Translations under genes and position numbers: made by a program
Source of the DNA: Terrabacter terrigena
GTDB taxonomy: Bacteria; Actinomycetota; Actinomycetes; Actinomycetales; Dermatophilaceae
Reading direction: 5' to 3'
NCBI RefSeq assembly: GCF_042676085.1
Contig: NZ_JBHTKH010000005.1
Location: 258,441 to 322,440 of the forward strand
DNA length: 64,000 bases
Part shown: piece by piece, positions 50,956 through 59,017 of the stretch
Numbering within the stretch: position 1 is the first letter of the stretch
Layout of the letters: each line of letters begins with the position of its first letter
The notes under the pieces: model-generated
The model's input: only the letters and a program-made list of their open reading frames with translations
Databases searched by the model: none
What the model was told of the DNA's origin: nothing

Positions 50956-53949
50956 ATGACCATCTCGGGACAGACCTCGACCGAGCACACCACCGAGCCC
51001 GACGCCGAGCGCTCCAGCGTGCGCTCCAGCGAGCCCTCCACCGAGCCCGACGCCGAGCGCTCCAGCGTGCGCTCCAGCGAGCCCTCCACCGAGCCCTCCA
51101 CCGAGCCCTCCACCGAGCCCTCCACCGAGCCCTCCACCGAGCAGCTGCTGGCGGCCGACCGCCGCGAGCCCAACGCCGCGACGTTCGCCGCCGGCGTCTC
51201 CTCCGCCCAGCAGCACGCGGCCCTGCGCGCCTCGGTGCGCCAGCTGGGTGCGCTCCTCGGTGAGGCGCTCGAGCGGCACGAGGGCGCCGAGCTGCTCGCC
51301 CTCGTCGAACGCGTGCGCAGCCTCGCCCGCCAGCCCACCGACGACGAGCTGCGCTCGACGCTCGCCGCCGTCGACGCACCGACTGCCGTCGTGCTCGCCC
51401 GCGCCTTCACGGCCTACTTCCAGCTCGTCAACGTCACCGAGCAGCTGCACCGCTGGCAGGAGGTGACGGCCGTCGATGAGGGGCCGCTCGCCGCCGCGGC
51501 CCGGCGCATCGGGGAGGCCCTCGACGAGGGCACCGTCGACCGCGACCTCGTCGACTCGGTGCTCGCCCGGGTCGAGTACCGCCCCGTGTTCACCGCGCAC
51601 CCCACCGAGGCCACCCGCCGCTCGGTCATCGACCTGCTGCGCCGCATCGCCGACACCGTCCAGACCCTCGAGGACCCTCGCAGCGCCCCGGCCGACCAGC
51701 CCCGTCTGGAGCGCCGGCTCGCCGAGCTCGTCGACCTGGTGTGGCAGACCGACGAGCTGCGCATCCAACGGCCCGAGCCGACGGACGAGGCGCGCACCGC
51801 GATCTACTACCTCAACTCCCTCACCCAGCGCGTGGTCCCCGAGCTGCTCGCCGAGCTCGACCGGTCGCTCGCGACGATCGGCATCGAGCTGCCCGTGTCG
51901 GCCCGACCGCTCCGCTTCGGCGCCTGGGCCGGTGGCGACCGCGACGGCAACCCCAACGTCACCCCACAGGTGACCCTCGAGGTCGTGGGACTGCAGCACG
52001 ACGCCGCCCTGCGCGACCTCGTCGCCCACACCGAGAACCTGCTCGCCGAGCTCTCCCCGTCGACGCGGGTCGTCACGGTCACCGACGAGCTGAGCCGAAG
52101 CCTCGAGGCGGACGCCGCGGCCCTGCCGATCACGTACGACGCGCTCAAGCGGCTCAACGCCGAGGAGCCCTACCGCCTCAAGCTGAGCTTCGTGCGGGTG
52201 CGCCTCCAGCGCACCCGGGACCGTCTCGCCCACCAGACGCCCCACGAGCCGGGCCGCGACTACGCCTCGTTCGACGAGCTGCTCGCCGACCTCACCCTCG
52301 TGCGCGAGTCGATGCTCGCCGGGGGCGACGAGCTGACCGGCAACGGCGCGATCCTCCGGCTCATCCGCACGGCCACCACGGTCGGGCTCGGCCTCGCCAC
52401 GCTCGACATCCGCGAGCACAGCGGCAAGCACCACGCCGCCCTGGCCGACCTCTACGACCGCATCGGCGAGCTCGACACGCCCTACGGCGAGCTCGAGCGG
52501 CCGGCGCGCATCGAGCTGCTGTCACGCGAGCTCGCGGCACGCCGCCCGCTGACCGGCAGCCGCGCCGTCGACGTCGGCGAAGCCGCCTCCGCGTCGCTCT
52601 CGCTGATGTACGCGATCCGCAGCGTCCTCGACACCTACGGCCCCGAGACGGTCGAGACCTACATCGTGTCGATGACCCACGACATCGACGACCTCTTCGC
52701 GGTCGTCGTGCTCGCCCGCGAGGTCGGGCTCGTCGACACCGGCACCGAGTCGCACCCGGCAACCGCCCGCATCGGGTTCGCCCCGCTCTTCGAGACGGTG
52801 GCCGAGCTCGAGGCCGCCGGACCGCTGCTCGACGCCCTGCTGAGCGACCCGGCATACCGGAGGGTCGTGGCCGCGCGCGGCGACGTGCAGGAGATCATGC
52901 TCGGCTACTCCGACTCCTCGAAGGACGCCGGGATCGCCGCGTCGCAGTGGCAGATCCACCGGGCGCAGCGCGCGCTGCGCGACGTCGCCCGCCGGCACGG
53001 CGTGGTGCTGCGGCTCTTCCACGGCCGTGGCGGCTCGGTCGGTCGCGGTGGCGGCCCCACCGGCGAGGCGATCCTCAGCCAGCCCTACGGCAGCCTCGAC
53101 GGGCCGATCAAGATCACCGAGCAGGGCGAGGTGCTCAGCGACAAGTACACGCTGCCCGGGCTCGCCCGCTTCAACCTCGAGGTCGCCCTCGCCGCGGTGC
53201 TCGAGGCCTCCGTGCTGCACCGGAAGTCCCTCCTACCGCAGGACGTCCTCGACGGCTGGAACGGCACCATGGACGTCGTCGCCGGTCGCGGCCAGGACAC
53301 CTACCGCTCTCTCGTCCGCGACCCCGGTCTCGTGCCCTTCTTCGTCTCGGCGACCCCGGTCGACGAGCTCGGCAAGATGAACATCGGCTCGCGCCCGTCC
53401 AAGCGCCCCGGTGGCGAGGGCGGGCTCGACGACCTCCGCGCGATCCCGTGGGTGTTCGGCTGGACCCAGTCGCGCATCATCCTGCCCGGCTGGTTCGGGG
53501 TCGGGTCGGGCCTCGCTGCCGCCCGCGAGGACGGCCGCGAGAGGACGCTGCGCGAGATGTACGGCTCATGGGCGTTCTTCCGCACCTTCATGTCGAACGT
53601 GCAGATGACCCTGGCGAAGACCGACCTCGACATCGCGGCCGGCTACGTCAAGGAGCTCGTGGAGCCCGAGGTCGCCGGACTCTTCGACACGATCCGCGAG
53701 GAGCACGAGCGCACGCTCGAGGAGGTGCTGCGCGTCACCGGGCAGTCCGAGCTGCTCGAGTCGGCGCCGACGCTGCGCCGCACGCTGGAGCTTCGCGACA
53801 GCTACCTCGCGCCGCTGCACGCGCTCCAGACGTCGTTGCTGGCCCGGTCGCGTGCCGTGCCCGACGACGCCGAGCCGGACGCCGACGTGCAGCGGGCGCT
53901 GCTGCTGACCATCAACGGCATCGCCGCGGGCCTGCGCAACACCGGCTGA
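50956..53949 (+). CDS. ppc: Phosphoenolpyruvate carboxylase
   Basis: About 997 residues. Catalytic motifs VFTAHPTEATRRS (His), GYSDSSKDAG, and FHGRGGSVGRGGGPT are intact, and the conserved C-terminus ITINGIAAGLRNTG (seen as LLTINGIAAGLRNTG) is present. It converts PEP and bicarbonate to oxaloacetate. The N-terminus has about 60 extra residues built of EPST repeats, before QLLAADRREPNAA. The start is uncertain: ATG 50956 has AGGAG only 1 nt away, and a longer upstream frame is probably spurious. Confidence 0.93.
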   Translation: MTISGQTSTEHTTEPDAERSSVRSSEPSTEPDAERSSVRSSEPSTEPSTEPSTEPSTEPSTEQLLAADRREPNAATFAAGVSSAQQHAALRASVRQLGALLGEALERHEGAELLALVERVRSLARQPTDDELRSTLAAVDAPTAVVLARAFTAYFQLVNVTEQLHRWQEVTAVDEGPLAAAARRIGEALDEGTVDRDLVDSVLARVEYRPVFTAHPTEATRRSVIDLLRRIADTVQTLEDPRSAPADQPRLERRLAELVDLVWQTDELRIQRPEPTDEARTAIYYLNSLTQRVVPELLAELDRSLATIGIELPVSARPLRFGAWAGGDRDGNPNVTPQVTLEVVGLQHDAALRDLVAHTENLLAELSPSTRVVTVTDELSRSLEADAAALPITYDALKRLNAEEPYRLKLSFVRVRLQRTRDRLAHQTPHEPGRDYASFDELLADLTLVRESMLAGGDELTGNGAILRLIRTATTVGLGLATLDIREHSGKHHAALADLYDRIGELDTPYGELERPARIELLSRELAARRPLTGSRAVDVGEAASASLSLMYAIRSVLDTYGPETVETYIVSMTHDIDDLFAVVVLAREVGLVDTGTESHPATARIGFAPLFETVAELEAAGPLLDALLSDPAYRRVVAARGDVQEIMLGYSDSSKDAGIAASQWQIHRAQRALRDVARRHGVVLRLFHGRGGSVGRGGGPTGEAILSQPYGSLDGPIKITEQGEVLSDKYTLPGLARFNLEVALAAVLEASVLHRKSLLPQDVLDGWNGTMDVVAGRGQDTYRSLVRDPGLVPFFVSATPVDELGKMNIGSRPSKRPGGEGGLDDLRAIPWVFGWTQSRIILPGWFGVGSGLAAAREDGRERTLREMYGSWAFFRTFMSNVQMTLAKTDLDIAAGYVKELVEPEVAGLFDTIREEHERTLEEVLRVTGQSELLESAPTLRRTLELRDSYLAPLHALQTSLLARSRAVPDDAEPDADVQRALLLTINGIAAGLRNTG
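50995..51138. repeat. Coding minisatellite in ppc: 48-bp x 2, then 12-bp x 4
   Basis: Two identical 48-bp units (50995-51042, 51043-51090), each ending in GAGCCCTCCACC, are followed by four more exact 12-bp copies (51091-51138). All are in frame and encode EPST and EPDAERSSVRSS peptides. Confidence 0.92.
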
Positions 53950-53958
53950 CGTTGCCCG

Positions 53959-54942
53959 TCAGGGCGTGGTGTCGCCGACGCGGGCGGCTCTCAGCATCCG
54001 GGTCGCCTGCTCGCGCATGATCTCGCGCAGCTCGGGCGGGTCGAGGACCGTCATCTCCCACGGCAGCACGCCGAGGTGCATCGCCATCCAGCCGAGGTGG
54101 TTGCCGCCAGCCTCGAAGATGCAGTGCGACCTCCCGTCAGCCGTCACGGTGCCGACCGAGACCGGGATCTGCTTGTCCACCAAGGACTTCGGCGCATGGA
54201 TGCGCACTCGACACACGTGGTCGTACGCGTCGCGCGAGATCGACCGGCGCACGTGGTCCGCGGCGTCGGGCGCGTCCACGCGCGGGCGGAAGCGCCAGCC
54301 GCGCGCCTGCGCGTCGGTCATGCGGTCCAGGCGGAACGTGCGCCAGTCCTCGCGGTCGAGGTCGTACGCGAGCAGGTACCACCGGCGACCGGTCGCGACG
54401 AGGCGGTAGGGCTCGACCCGGCGTTCGCCGGAACCGCGCGGGCCGGCGTACGCGAAGGTGATCCGCTCGGTCTCTCGGCATGCGCGGGCGAGCACCAGGA
54501 GGGTCGTGGCGTCGACGGTGGCCACCCCGCTGTCGAGCGTGACGGTGGCCTCGTGGATGGCCTCGACCTGTGACCGGAGGCGCGCCGGCAGCACCTGGTC
54601 GAGCTTGGCCAGGGTGCGGACCGCGGCCTCGCCGAGCCCCTCCACGGTGCCGCCCGCGGCGAGGCGCAGGCAGACGGCGATGGCGACGGCCTCGTCGTCG
54701 TCGAGGAGCAGGGGCGGGAGCCGGCGCCCGGCACCGAGCTGGTAGCCGCCGCCCGCGCCGTGGGTCGCGCTGACGGGGTAGCCGAGCTCGCGCAGCCGGT
54801 CGACGTCGCGACGGACGCTGCGGGTCGTGACACCGAGCCGTTCGGCGAGCTCGGTGCCGCTCCAGACCGGTCGGCTCTGGAGCAGGTCGAGCAGACGCAG
54901 CACCCGCGCCGTCGTGCCGTTGGCGTAGCTCGTCGTCGACAT
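53959..54942 (-). CDS. HTH/WYL-domain transcriptional regulator (YafY-like)
   Basis: 327 residues. An N-terminal DeoR-like HTH (RVLRLLDLLQSRPVWSGTELAERLGVTTRSVRRDVDRLRELGYPV) is followed by a WYL domain at about 140-220 (RITFAYAGPRGSGERRVEPYRLVATGRRWYLLAYDLDREDWRTFRLDRM) and a WCX C-terminal region. It is a DNA-binding regulator of the YafY group. ATG 54942 is preferred. It diverges from two DinB genes across 61 bp containing a perfect dyad, so it likely controls them and itself. Confidence 0.88.
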   Translation of the reverse strand: MSTTSYANGTTARVLRLLDLLQSRPVWSGTELAERLGVTTRSVRRDVDRLRELGYPVSATHGAGGGYQLGAGRRLPPLLLDDDEAVAIAVCLRLAAGGTVEGLGEAAVRTLAKLDQVLPARLRSQVEAIHEATVTLDSGVATVDATTLLVLARACRETERITFAYAGPRGSGERRVEPYRLVATGRRWYLLAYDLDREDWRTFRLDRMTDAQARGWRFRPRVDAPDAADHVRRSISRDAYDHVCRVRIHAPKSLVDKQIPVSVGTVTADGRSHCIFEAGGNHLGWMAMHLGVLPWEMTVLDPPELREIMREQATRMLRAARVGDTTP

Positions 54943-54965
54943 GGTCCGAGTCTGCCAAAGACTCC

Positions 54966-54980
54966 GGACAGTACCTGTCC
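54966..54980. promoter_or_regulatory. Operator-like palindrome between WYL regulator and dinB genes
   Basis: GGACAGTACCTGTCC, a perfect 6-3-6 dyad, lies 1 nt before TATATG (54982-54987), a likely -10 for the DinB gene. This is where a repressor would block RNA polymerase. Confidence 0.65.
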
Positions 54981-55003
54981 TATATGGCTGCCACGATGAA
55001 GTC

Positions 55004-55582
55004 ATGACACAGACGACGGGAACGACGATCGACTGGAACGAGACCCTTGTCGAGCAGGCCGACTGGCACTGGCAGCACCAGCTGCGCGCGCGCCTCGACG
55101 GGCTCACCGACGAGGAGTACCTCTGGGAGCCCACTCCCGGCGCCTGGAACGTCCACCCCCGGGGCGGGGGCGGCACCGAGATCCAGGGCGGCACCGGCGC
55201 GATGACGATCGACTGGGCCCACCCCGCGCCCGAGCCGGCCCCGGTGACGACGATCGCCTGGCGGCTCGCCCACATCATCGTCGGAGTGCTCGGCGCGCGC
55301 GCCCACAACCACTTCGGCGCCCCCGAGGCCGACTACTTCACGTTCGACTACGCCGCGACGGCCGACGAGGCGCTCACCCAGCTCGACAGCGCGTATGCCG
55401 CCTGGTTCGACGGCGTGCGCGCCTGGGGCGCCGAAGGGCTGGCCGAGCCGTGCGGACCCCCGGAGGGCCCGTTCGCCGACGCCTCACGAGCCACGCTCGT
55501 GCTCCACATCAACCGCGAGCTCATCCACCACGGCGCCGAGATCGCGCTGCTGCGAGACCTCTACGCCCACCGCAACGACTGA
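55004..55582 (+). CDS. DinB family protein
   Basis: 192 residues, four-helix bundle of the DinB/DUF664 type: WNETLVEQADWHWQHQLRARLDGLTDEEYLWEP, a conserved WRLAHIIVGVLGARAHNHFG helix, and HINRELIHHGAEIALLRDLY with putative metal-binding His. Relatives include bacillithiol and mycothiol S-transferases, so a thiol-transferase role is plausible but inferred. ATG 55004 is used because the longer frame runs into the divergent gene. It forms a pair with the next DinB gene. Confidence 0.8.
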   Translation: MTQTTGTTIDWNETLVEQADWHWQHQLRARLDGLTDEEYLWEPTPGAWNVHPRGGGGTEIQGGTGAMTIDWAHPAPEPAPVTTIAWRLAHIIVGVLGARAHNHFGAPEADYFTFDYAATADEALTQLDSAYAAWFDGVRAWGAEGLAEPCGPPEGPFADASRATLVLHINRELIHHGAEIALLRDLYAHRND

Positions 55583-55597
55583 GAGAGCGAGAAACCC

Positions 55598-56206
55598 ATG
55601 GCAGCACAGGTCCCTCCCGTCGCCGACGAGCGCGAGAGCCTCATCGCCTACATCGACCAGCAGCGCGACGCCTTCGTGTCCGCGACGTTCGGGCTGACCG
55701 AGGAGCAGATCCGGCTGACCCCCACCGCGGGCACGCTGAGCATCGGCGGCCTGGTCAAGCACGTCACGACGTGCGAGCGCGGCTGGACCGAGCGGATGGC
55801 AGCAGCCCCGGCCGCACCGGCCCCTCCGGACACGTCGGTCGAGGAGCAGGCCCAGAGCTGGGGCGACGACTTCAGGCTGACCGACGACGACACCCTCGAC
55901 TCACTCGTCGCCGCCCTGGTGACCCAGGGCGAGGTGACGCGTGACGTGCTGCGGCGCGCCGACCTCGGCGCCGCGGTGCCCGTTCCCCGCGACGCGCCGT
56001 GGTTCCCCAAGGACGTCGAGACGTGGTCGGTGCGGTGGGTCGCGATGCACCTCGTCGAGGAGCTCGCCCGCCACGCGGGGCACGCCGACATCATCCGTGA
56101 GTCCATCGACGGCGCCACGATGTACGAGCTCGTCGCGGCCCGCGAGGGCTGGCCCGAGACCCCGTGGCTCAAGCCGTGGCGGCCGGCCGCAGAGCACACC
56201 GTCTGA
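55598..56206 (+). CDS. DinB family protein
   Basis: 202 residues, again a DinB-type bundle: ERESLIAYIDQQRDAFVSATFGLTEEQI, the SIGGLVKHVTTCERGW helix with its His, and HLVEELARHAGHADIIRESIDG with two further conserved His that would complete a metal triad. It resembles actinobacterial mycothiol-dependent DinB (MST) proteins. It starts 15 nt after the first DinB gene and is probably co-transcribed under the WYL regulator. A 12-bp terminator follows. Confidence 0.82.
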   Translation: MAAQVPPVADERESLIAYIDQQRDAFVSATFGLTEEQIRLTPTAGTLSIGGLVKHVTTCERGWTERMAAAPAAPAPPDTSVEEQAQSWGDDFRLTDDDTLDSLVAALVTQGEVTRDVLRRADLGAAVPVPRDAPWFPKDVETWSVRWVAMHLVEELARHAGHADIIRESIDGATMYELVAAREGWPETPWLKPWRPAAEHTV

Positions 56207-56253
56207 CGAGTGCGTCTGCGCCACAAGGACGCCGACGAGCCACGGACAAAGGC

Positions 56254-56290
56254 GAAGGGCCCTTGGGAGTATGAGTCTCAAGGGCCCTTC
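56254..56290 (+). terminator. Terminator after DinB pair
   Basis: Perfect 12-bp arms GAAGGGCCCTTG (56254-56265) and CAAGGGCCCTTC (56279-56290) with a 13-nt loop, followed by TGGTTGAT. Confidence 0.82.
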
Positions 56291-56387
56291 TGGTTGATCG
56301 GTCGATGGTGACGCTCCCGATCGACTGCTCGACTTCTCCGGTCCCGGCCGCCTCGTCACCCGGCTGCCGCGGTGGGTCGCCCCACCG

Positions 56388-56590
56388 TGTGGACCCTCGT
56401 CTCCGAGCCGTCCCGCTCTCCCGAAGGAGTGCGTGAGAGATTTGTATCTCCCACCGGCGAGCCGCCGCAAGGGAATGCGGAAACTTCTCCGGCCTCCACA
56501 GGCCGACGGCGTGTCGTCCACAGGCAGACGCGCGTTCTCCACACCGGCCTCGAGTGGATGCACAGGTTGTCCACCGACGCCTGTGGACAG
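56388..56590. promoter_or_regulatory. Cluster of DnaA-box-like 9-mers
   Basis: The intergenic stretch 56291-56616 has no convincing gene. It holds TCGTCCACA (56514-56522, +), TTCTCCACA (56535-56543, +), CTGTCCACA (56582-56590, -), which fit the actinobacterial box (T/C)(T/C)(G/A/C)TCCACA, and the near matches TTGTCCACC (56567-56575), GCCTCCACA (56492-56500) and GGGTCCACA (56388-56396, -). DnaA binding is inferred. Confidence 0.45.
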
Positions 56591-56616
56591 AACGCAGCCG
56601 CCGGGGCCCACCTCGG

Positions 56617-56994
56617 TCAGGACGGGTCGGCGAGCTCGGTCAGCACGTCACGCAGCGCCTCGGCACCGGCAGCGGCGGTGGCGGCGCGCTCTGGGTCGCC
56701 GGCCGCGGCATACGCTCCCTCGGCCTCCAGCAGCGCAGCGAGCTCGCTCGCGACCACGTGGCGCTCGGCGGCCGGGTCGAGGACCAACCGCGCCGCCTCC
56801 GTGGCGCCGACCCCCAGCGCCGCGCCCGCGATGTCAGCGGACCCGCCGACCATCGGGCCGTCTGCCACCGGCACGGCTTCGGCGTTCTCGATGGCAGCCA
56901 CAGCGTTGCGCAGTGCGGCCGTGACCGCACGGTCGCGTTCGCGCATGGCGATCGTCAGGCGGGAGCGCAGAGCGGCACGAAGGGGCGATGACAT
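56617..56994 (-). CDS. GatB/YqeY-like protein
   Basis: 125 residues. SPLRAALRSRLTIAMRERDRAVTAALRNAVAAIENAEAVPV resembles the N-terminal helical part of YqeY/GatB C-terminal-like proteins (LKxRLxxAMKxRDxxRLxxLRxxLAAI), and the Ala/Glu-rich remainder is also helical. It is shorter than the usual ~150 residues. YqeY proteins may bind tRNA, but function is not known. ATG 56994 is the start; the longer frame has no support. Confidence 0.6.
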   Translation of the reverse strand: MSSPLRAALRSRLTIAMRERDRAVTAALRNAVAAIENAEAVPVADGPMVGGSADIAGAALGVGATEAARLVLDPAAERHVVASELAALLEAEGAYAAAGDPERAATAAAGAEALRDVLTELADPS

Positions 56995-57097
56995 GACCAG
57001 AAGGTATGCCGCCGACTGGTTTGGGCGCCAAGCGTTTACGTCGCCGGCACGACACGGGCACAGCACGGTCACTGGCGCTGCGGAGGGTCGCAGCCCT

Positions 57098-57835
57098 TCA
57101 GTCCGAGGGGTGCAGGCGCTGGGTCAGGAAGTCGATGACGGCGTCCACGGCACCCTGGTTCCGCTCACTCGTCAGCGTGGCGTGGCCTCGGCCCTCGAGG
57201 TCCACCCGCAGGAAGCCGTGGCCGAGGAGCCCGGTCAGCGTCTCGAACCGTGTGCCGGTCGCCCAGTCCTCGCGGTAGCGCACGCCGAGCACCGGACAGC
57301 CGCCGCGCACTCGATCACGCACTGCCACAAGGTCGGCCGGATCCAGACCGATGTCTGCAGCGCGACGTGCGGTCAGCGGCACGGGCACCGCCGGCTGCGC
57401 CACGACCGGCGCAACGACGACGGGGTCGACCATCATCGCCAGCGCGAAGCCGCCGGTGAGGCACATGCCGACCGCGCCCACGCCGACACCACCCGCCTCC
57501 GCGTGCACCCGGCGCGCGAGGCTGCGCAGCCACTCCGCCACCGGCGTCGTCCGTCCCGTTGCGACGAGGGTGAACTCGCGCCTGATGCACAGGAGCGGGA
57601 TCACGCGGACCGCCTCGAGTGCGTGGGGGGCCCGGTGGGCCGGACCGAAGAAGTGCGGCAGGACCACGGTGAAACCGGCGTCGACGACCTCTCGACCGAA
57701 ACGCACCGCCTCGGGCGTAAGGCCGGGACTCTCGTGCATGACGATGACGCCCGGACCCTCACCCTCGGTGTAGATGGGGTACTCGAAGCCGTCCGCGTCG
57801 TGCGAGCCGCGACGCCAGCCCGAGAGCATCGACAT
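57098..57835 (-). CDS. Dienelactone hydrolase family protein
   Basis: About 245 residues, alpha/beta hydrolase. GFEYPIYTEGEGPGVIVMHESPGLTPEAVRFGREVVDAGFTVVLPHFFG is the DLH opening, GAVGMCLTGGFAL the nucleophile elbow with a Cys as in dienelactone hydrolases, and LEGRGHATLTSERN supplies the His. It hydrolyses lactones or related esters in aromatic or toxin breakdown; the substrate is not indicated. Starts at ATG 57835 or 57829 are equally possible; the upstream extension is unlikely. No catabolic neighbours. Confidence 0.82.
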   Translation of the reverse strand: MSMLSGWRRGSHDADGFEYPIYTEGEGPGVIVMHESPGLTPEAVRFGREVVDAGFTVVLPHFFGPAHRAPHALEAVRVIPLLCIRREFTLVATGRTTPVAEWLRSLARRVHAEAGGVGVGAVGMCLTGGFALAMMVDPVVVAPVVAQPAVPVPLTARRAADIGLDPADLVAVRDRVRGGCPVLGVRYREDWATGTRFETLTGLLGHGFLRVDLEGRGHATLTSERNQGAVDAVIDFLTQRLHPSD

Positions 57836-57971
57836 GCGGTCGACGCTACGCCCGCCGAAGCCCGCGTCCGGGGAGACGGCGGCACACGGCCTACGACGAC
57901 GGGGTACACGGCCTACGGGGCCGGGACGACGGCAGGGTGCGATGGGCCCCGGCACGCGGACGGGGCGTAGT

Positions 57972-57977
57972 TACGCT
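57972..57977 (+). promoter_or_regulatory. -10 box of CPBP gene (leaderless type)
   Basis: TACGCT ends 6 nt before the ATG at 57984, the same spacing as at cbs, ispE and rsmA. Confidence 0.5.
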
Positions 57978-57983
57978 GACGGC

Positions 57984-58832
57984 ATGGTGACCACTGCTCC
58001 CGCGCCGCGCGGACGCCTCGCCGGGCTTCTCGCACCGTCCGAGCGCGACCCGGCCCCGGTCGCCGAGGCGGGCGCACGGCGGGGCCTGCGGCGCGAGACG
58101 GTGCTCGTGCTCGGCGTGAGCCTCGGCTCGTCGGCCGTCTACGCCGTGCTCAGCATCATCGAGAAGCTGACGCGTCCGGTGCCCCTGTCGCAGCAGACGA
58201 CCGCCATGAACCAGTCGGCGACCCCCGGGCGTCCGTGGCTCGACCTCGCCTACCAGCTCGCCGGGATCGTGCTGCCGCTGGTGGCCGTCGCCCTGGCGAT
58301 CTACCTGCTGAACCACGTGCGTCGCCCGGCGGCGGACGTGCGAGCCGGGCGCTTCATCGGCCTCGACCGCCGCGAGCCCGCGCGAGACCTCGCCCGTGGT
58401 GCCGGCCTCGCGGCCCTCATCGGCATCCCGGGGCTCGGCTTCTACTTCTTCGCCAAGGCGATCGGCATCAACACCCAGGTCTCGGCCGCCAACCTCGAGG
58501 CCGTCTGGTGGTCGGCGCCGGTGCTCGTCCTCGCGGCCATCGAGAACGCGGTGCTCGAAGAGGTCATCATGGTCGGCTACCTCTTCACGAGGTGGCGCCA
58601 GACGGGCTGGTCGTGGCCGTTGGTCATCGGGCTGTCGGCCCTGATCCGGGGGTCGTACCACCTCTACCAGGGTTTCGGCGGCTTCGCCGGCAACATCGTC
58701 ATGGGCCTCGTGCTCGGCCTCGTCTTCGTGCGCACCCGCCGCGTCATGCCGCTCGTGGTGTGCCACTCGGTCCTCGACATCGTCGCGTTCGTGGGCTACT
58801 CGGTGCTGCGAGCGCGAGGCGTCACCCTCTGA
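57984..58832 (+). CDS. CPBP family intramembrane metalloprotease
   Basis: 282 residues, with about seven hydrophobic segments. The CPBP motifs are visible: NAVLEEVIMVGYLFTRWRQ (EExxx; the usual R is replaced by G-Y), IRGSYHLYQGFGG with motif-2 His, and VCHSVLDIVAF with the final His. These are Abi/Rce1-like proteases in membranes; the altered first motif may affect catalysis. ATG 57984 lies 6 nt after a TACGCT box. It is the only gene between DLH and pmt. Confidence 0.85.
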   Translation: MVTTAPAPRGRLAGLLAPSERDPAPVAEAGARRGLRRETVLVLGVSLGSSAVYAVLSIIEKLTRPVPLSQQTTAMNQSATPGRPWLDLAYQLAGIVLPLVAVALAIYLLNHVRRPAADVRAGRFIGLDRREPARDLARGAGLAALIGIPGLGFYFFAKAIGINTQVSAANLEAVWWSAPVLVLAAIENAVLEEVIMVGYLFTRWRQTGWSWPLVIGLSALIRGSYHLYQGFGGFAGNIVMGLVLGLVFVRTRRVMPLVVCHSVLDIVAFVGYSVLRARGVTL

Positions 58833-58951
58833 GCCCGCTGGCGACTGGCTCGCCGACACGCACCGCCTCCCTGCGGTCCCAGGTCCGCGAGGGCACGACA
58901 CCGCTGTGGCGCGCCTGCGAGATCGTGCGCCAGACCCGCCGCCCTTCTGAT

Positions 58952-59000
58952 CACGCCGCCGCACACCTCCCGCGGCGGCGTGCGGCTGCCCCAGCCGCAC
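58952..59000 (+). terminator. Two hairpins between CPBP gene and pmt
   Basis: Arms 58952-58962/58972-58982 form a perfect 11-bp stem with a 9-nt loop; a second overlapping 8-bp stem is 58980-58987/58993-59000. The second abuts the pmt -10 box. Confidence 0.65.
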
Positions 59001-59004
59001 TGCA

Positions 59005-59010
59005 TACGAT
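59005..59010 (+). promoter_or_regulatory. -10 box of pmt (leaderless type)
   Basis: TACGAT ends 7 nt before the ATG at 59018, within GCATACGAT. Confidence 0.5.
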
Positions 59011-59017
59011 GGCGCCC

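Noticed and set aside
56388..56590. Chromosomal origin oriC
   Set aside because: The box cluster lacks dnaA, dnaN or rpmH neighbours and a clear AT-rich unwinding region, so only a DnaA-binding cluster is proposed.
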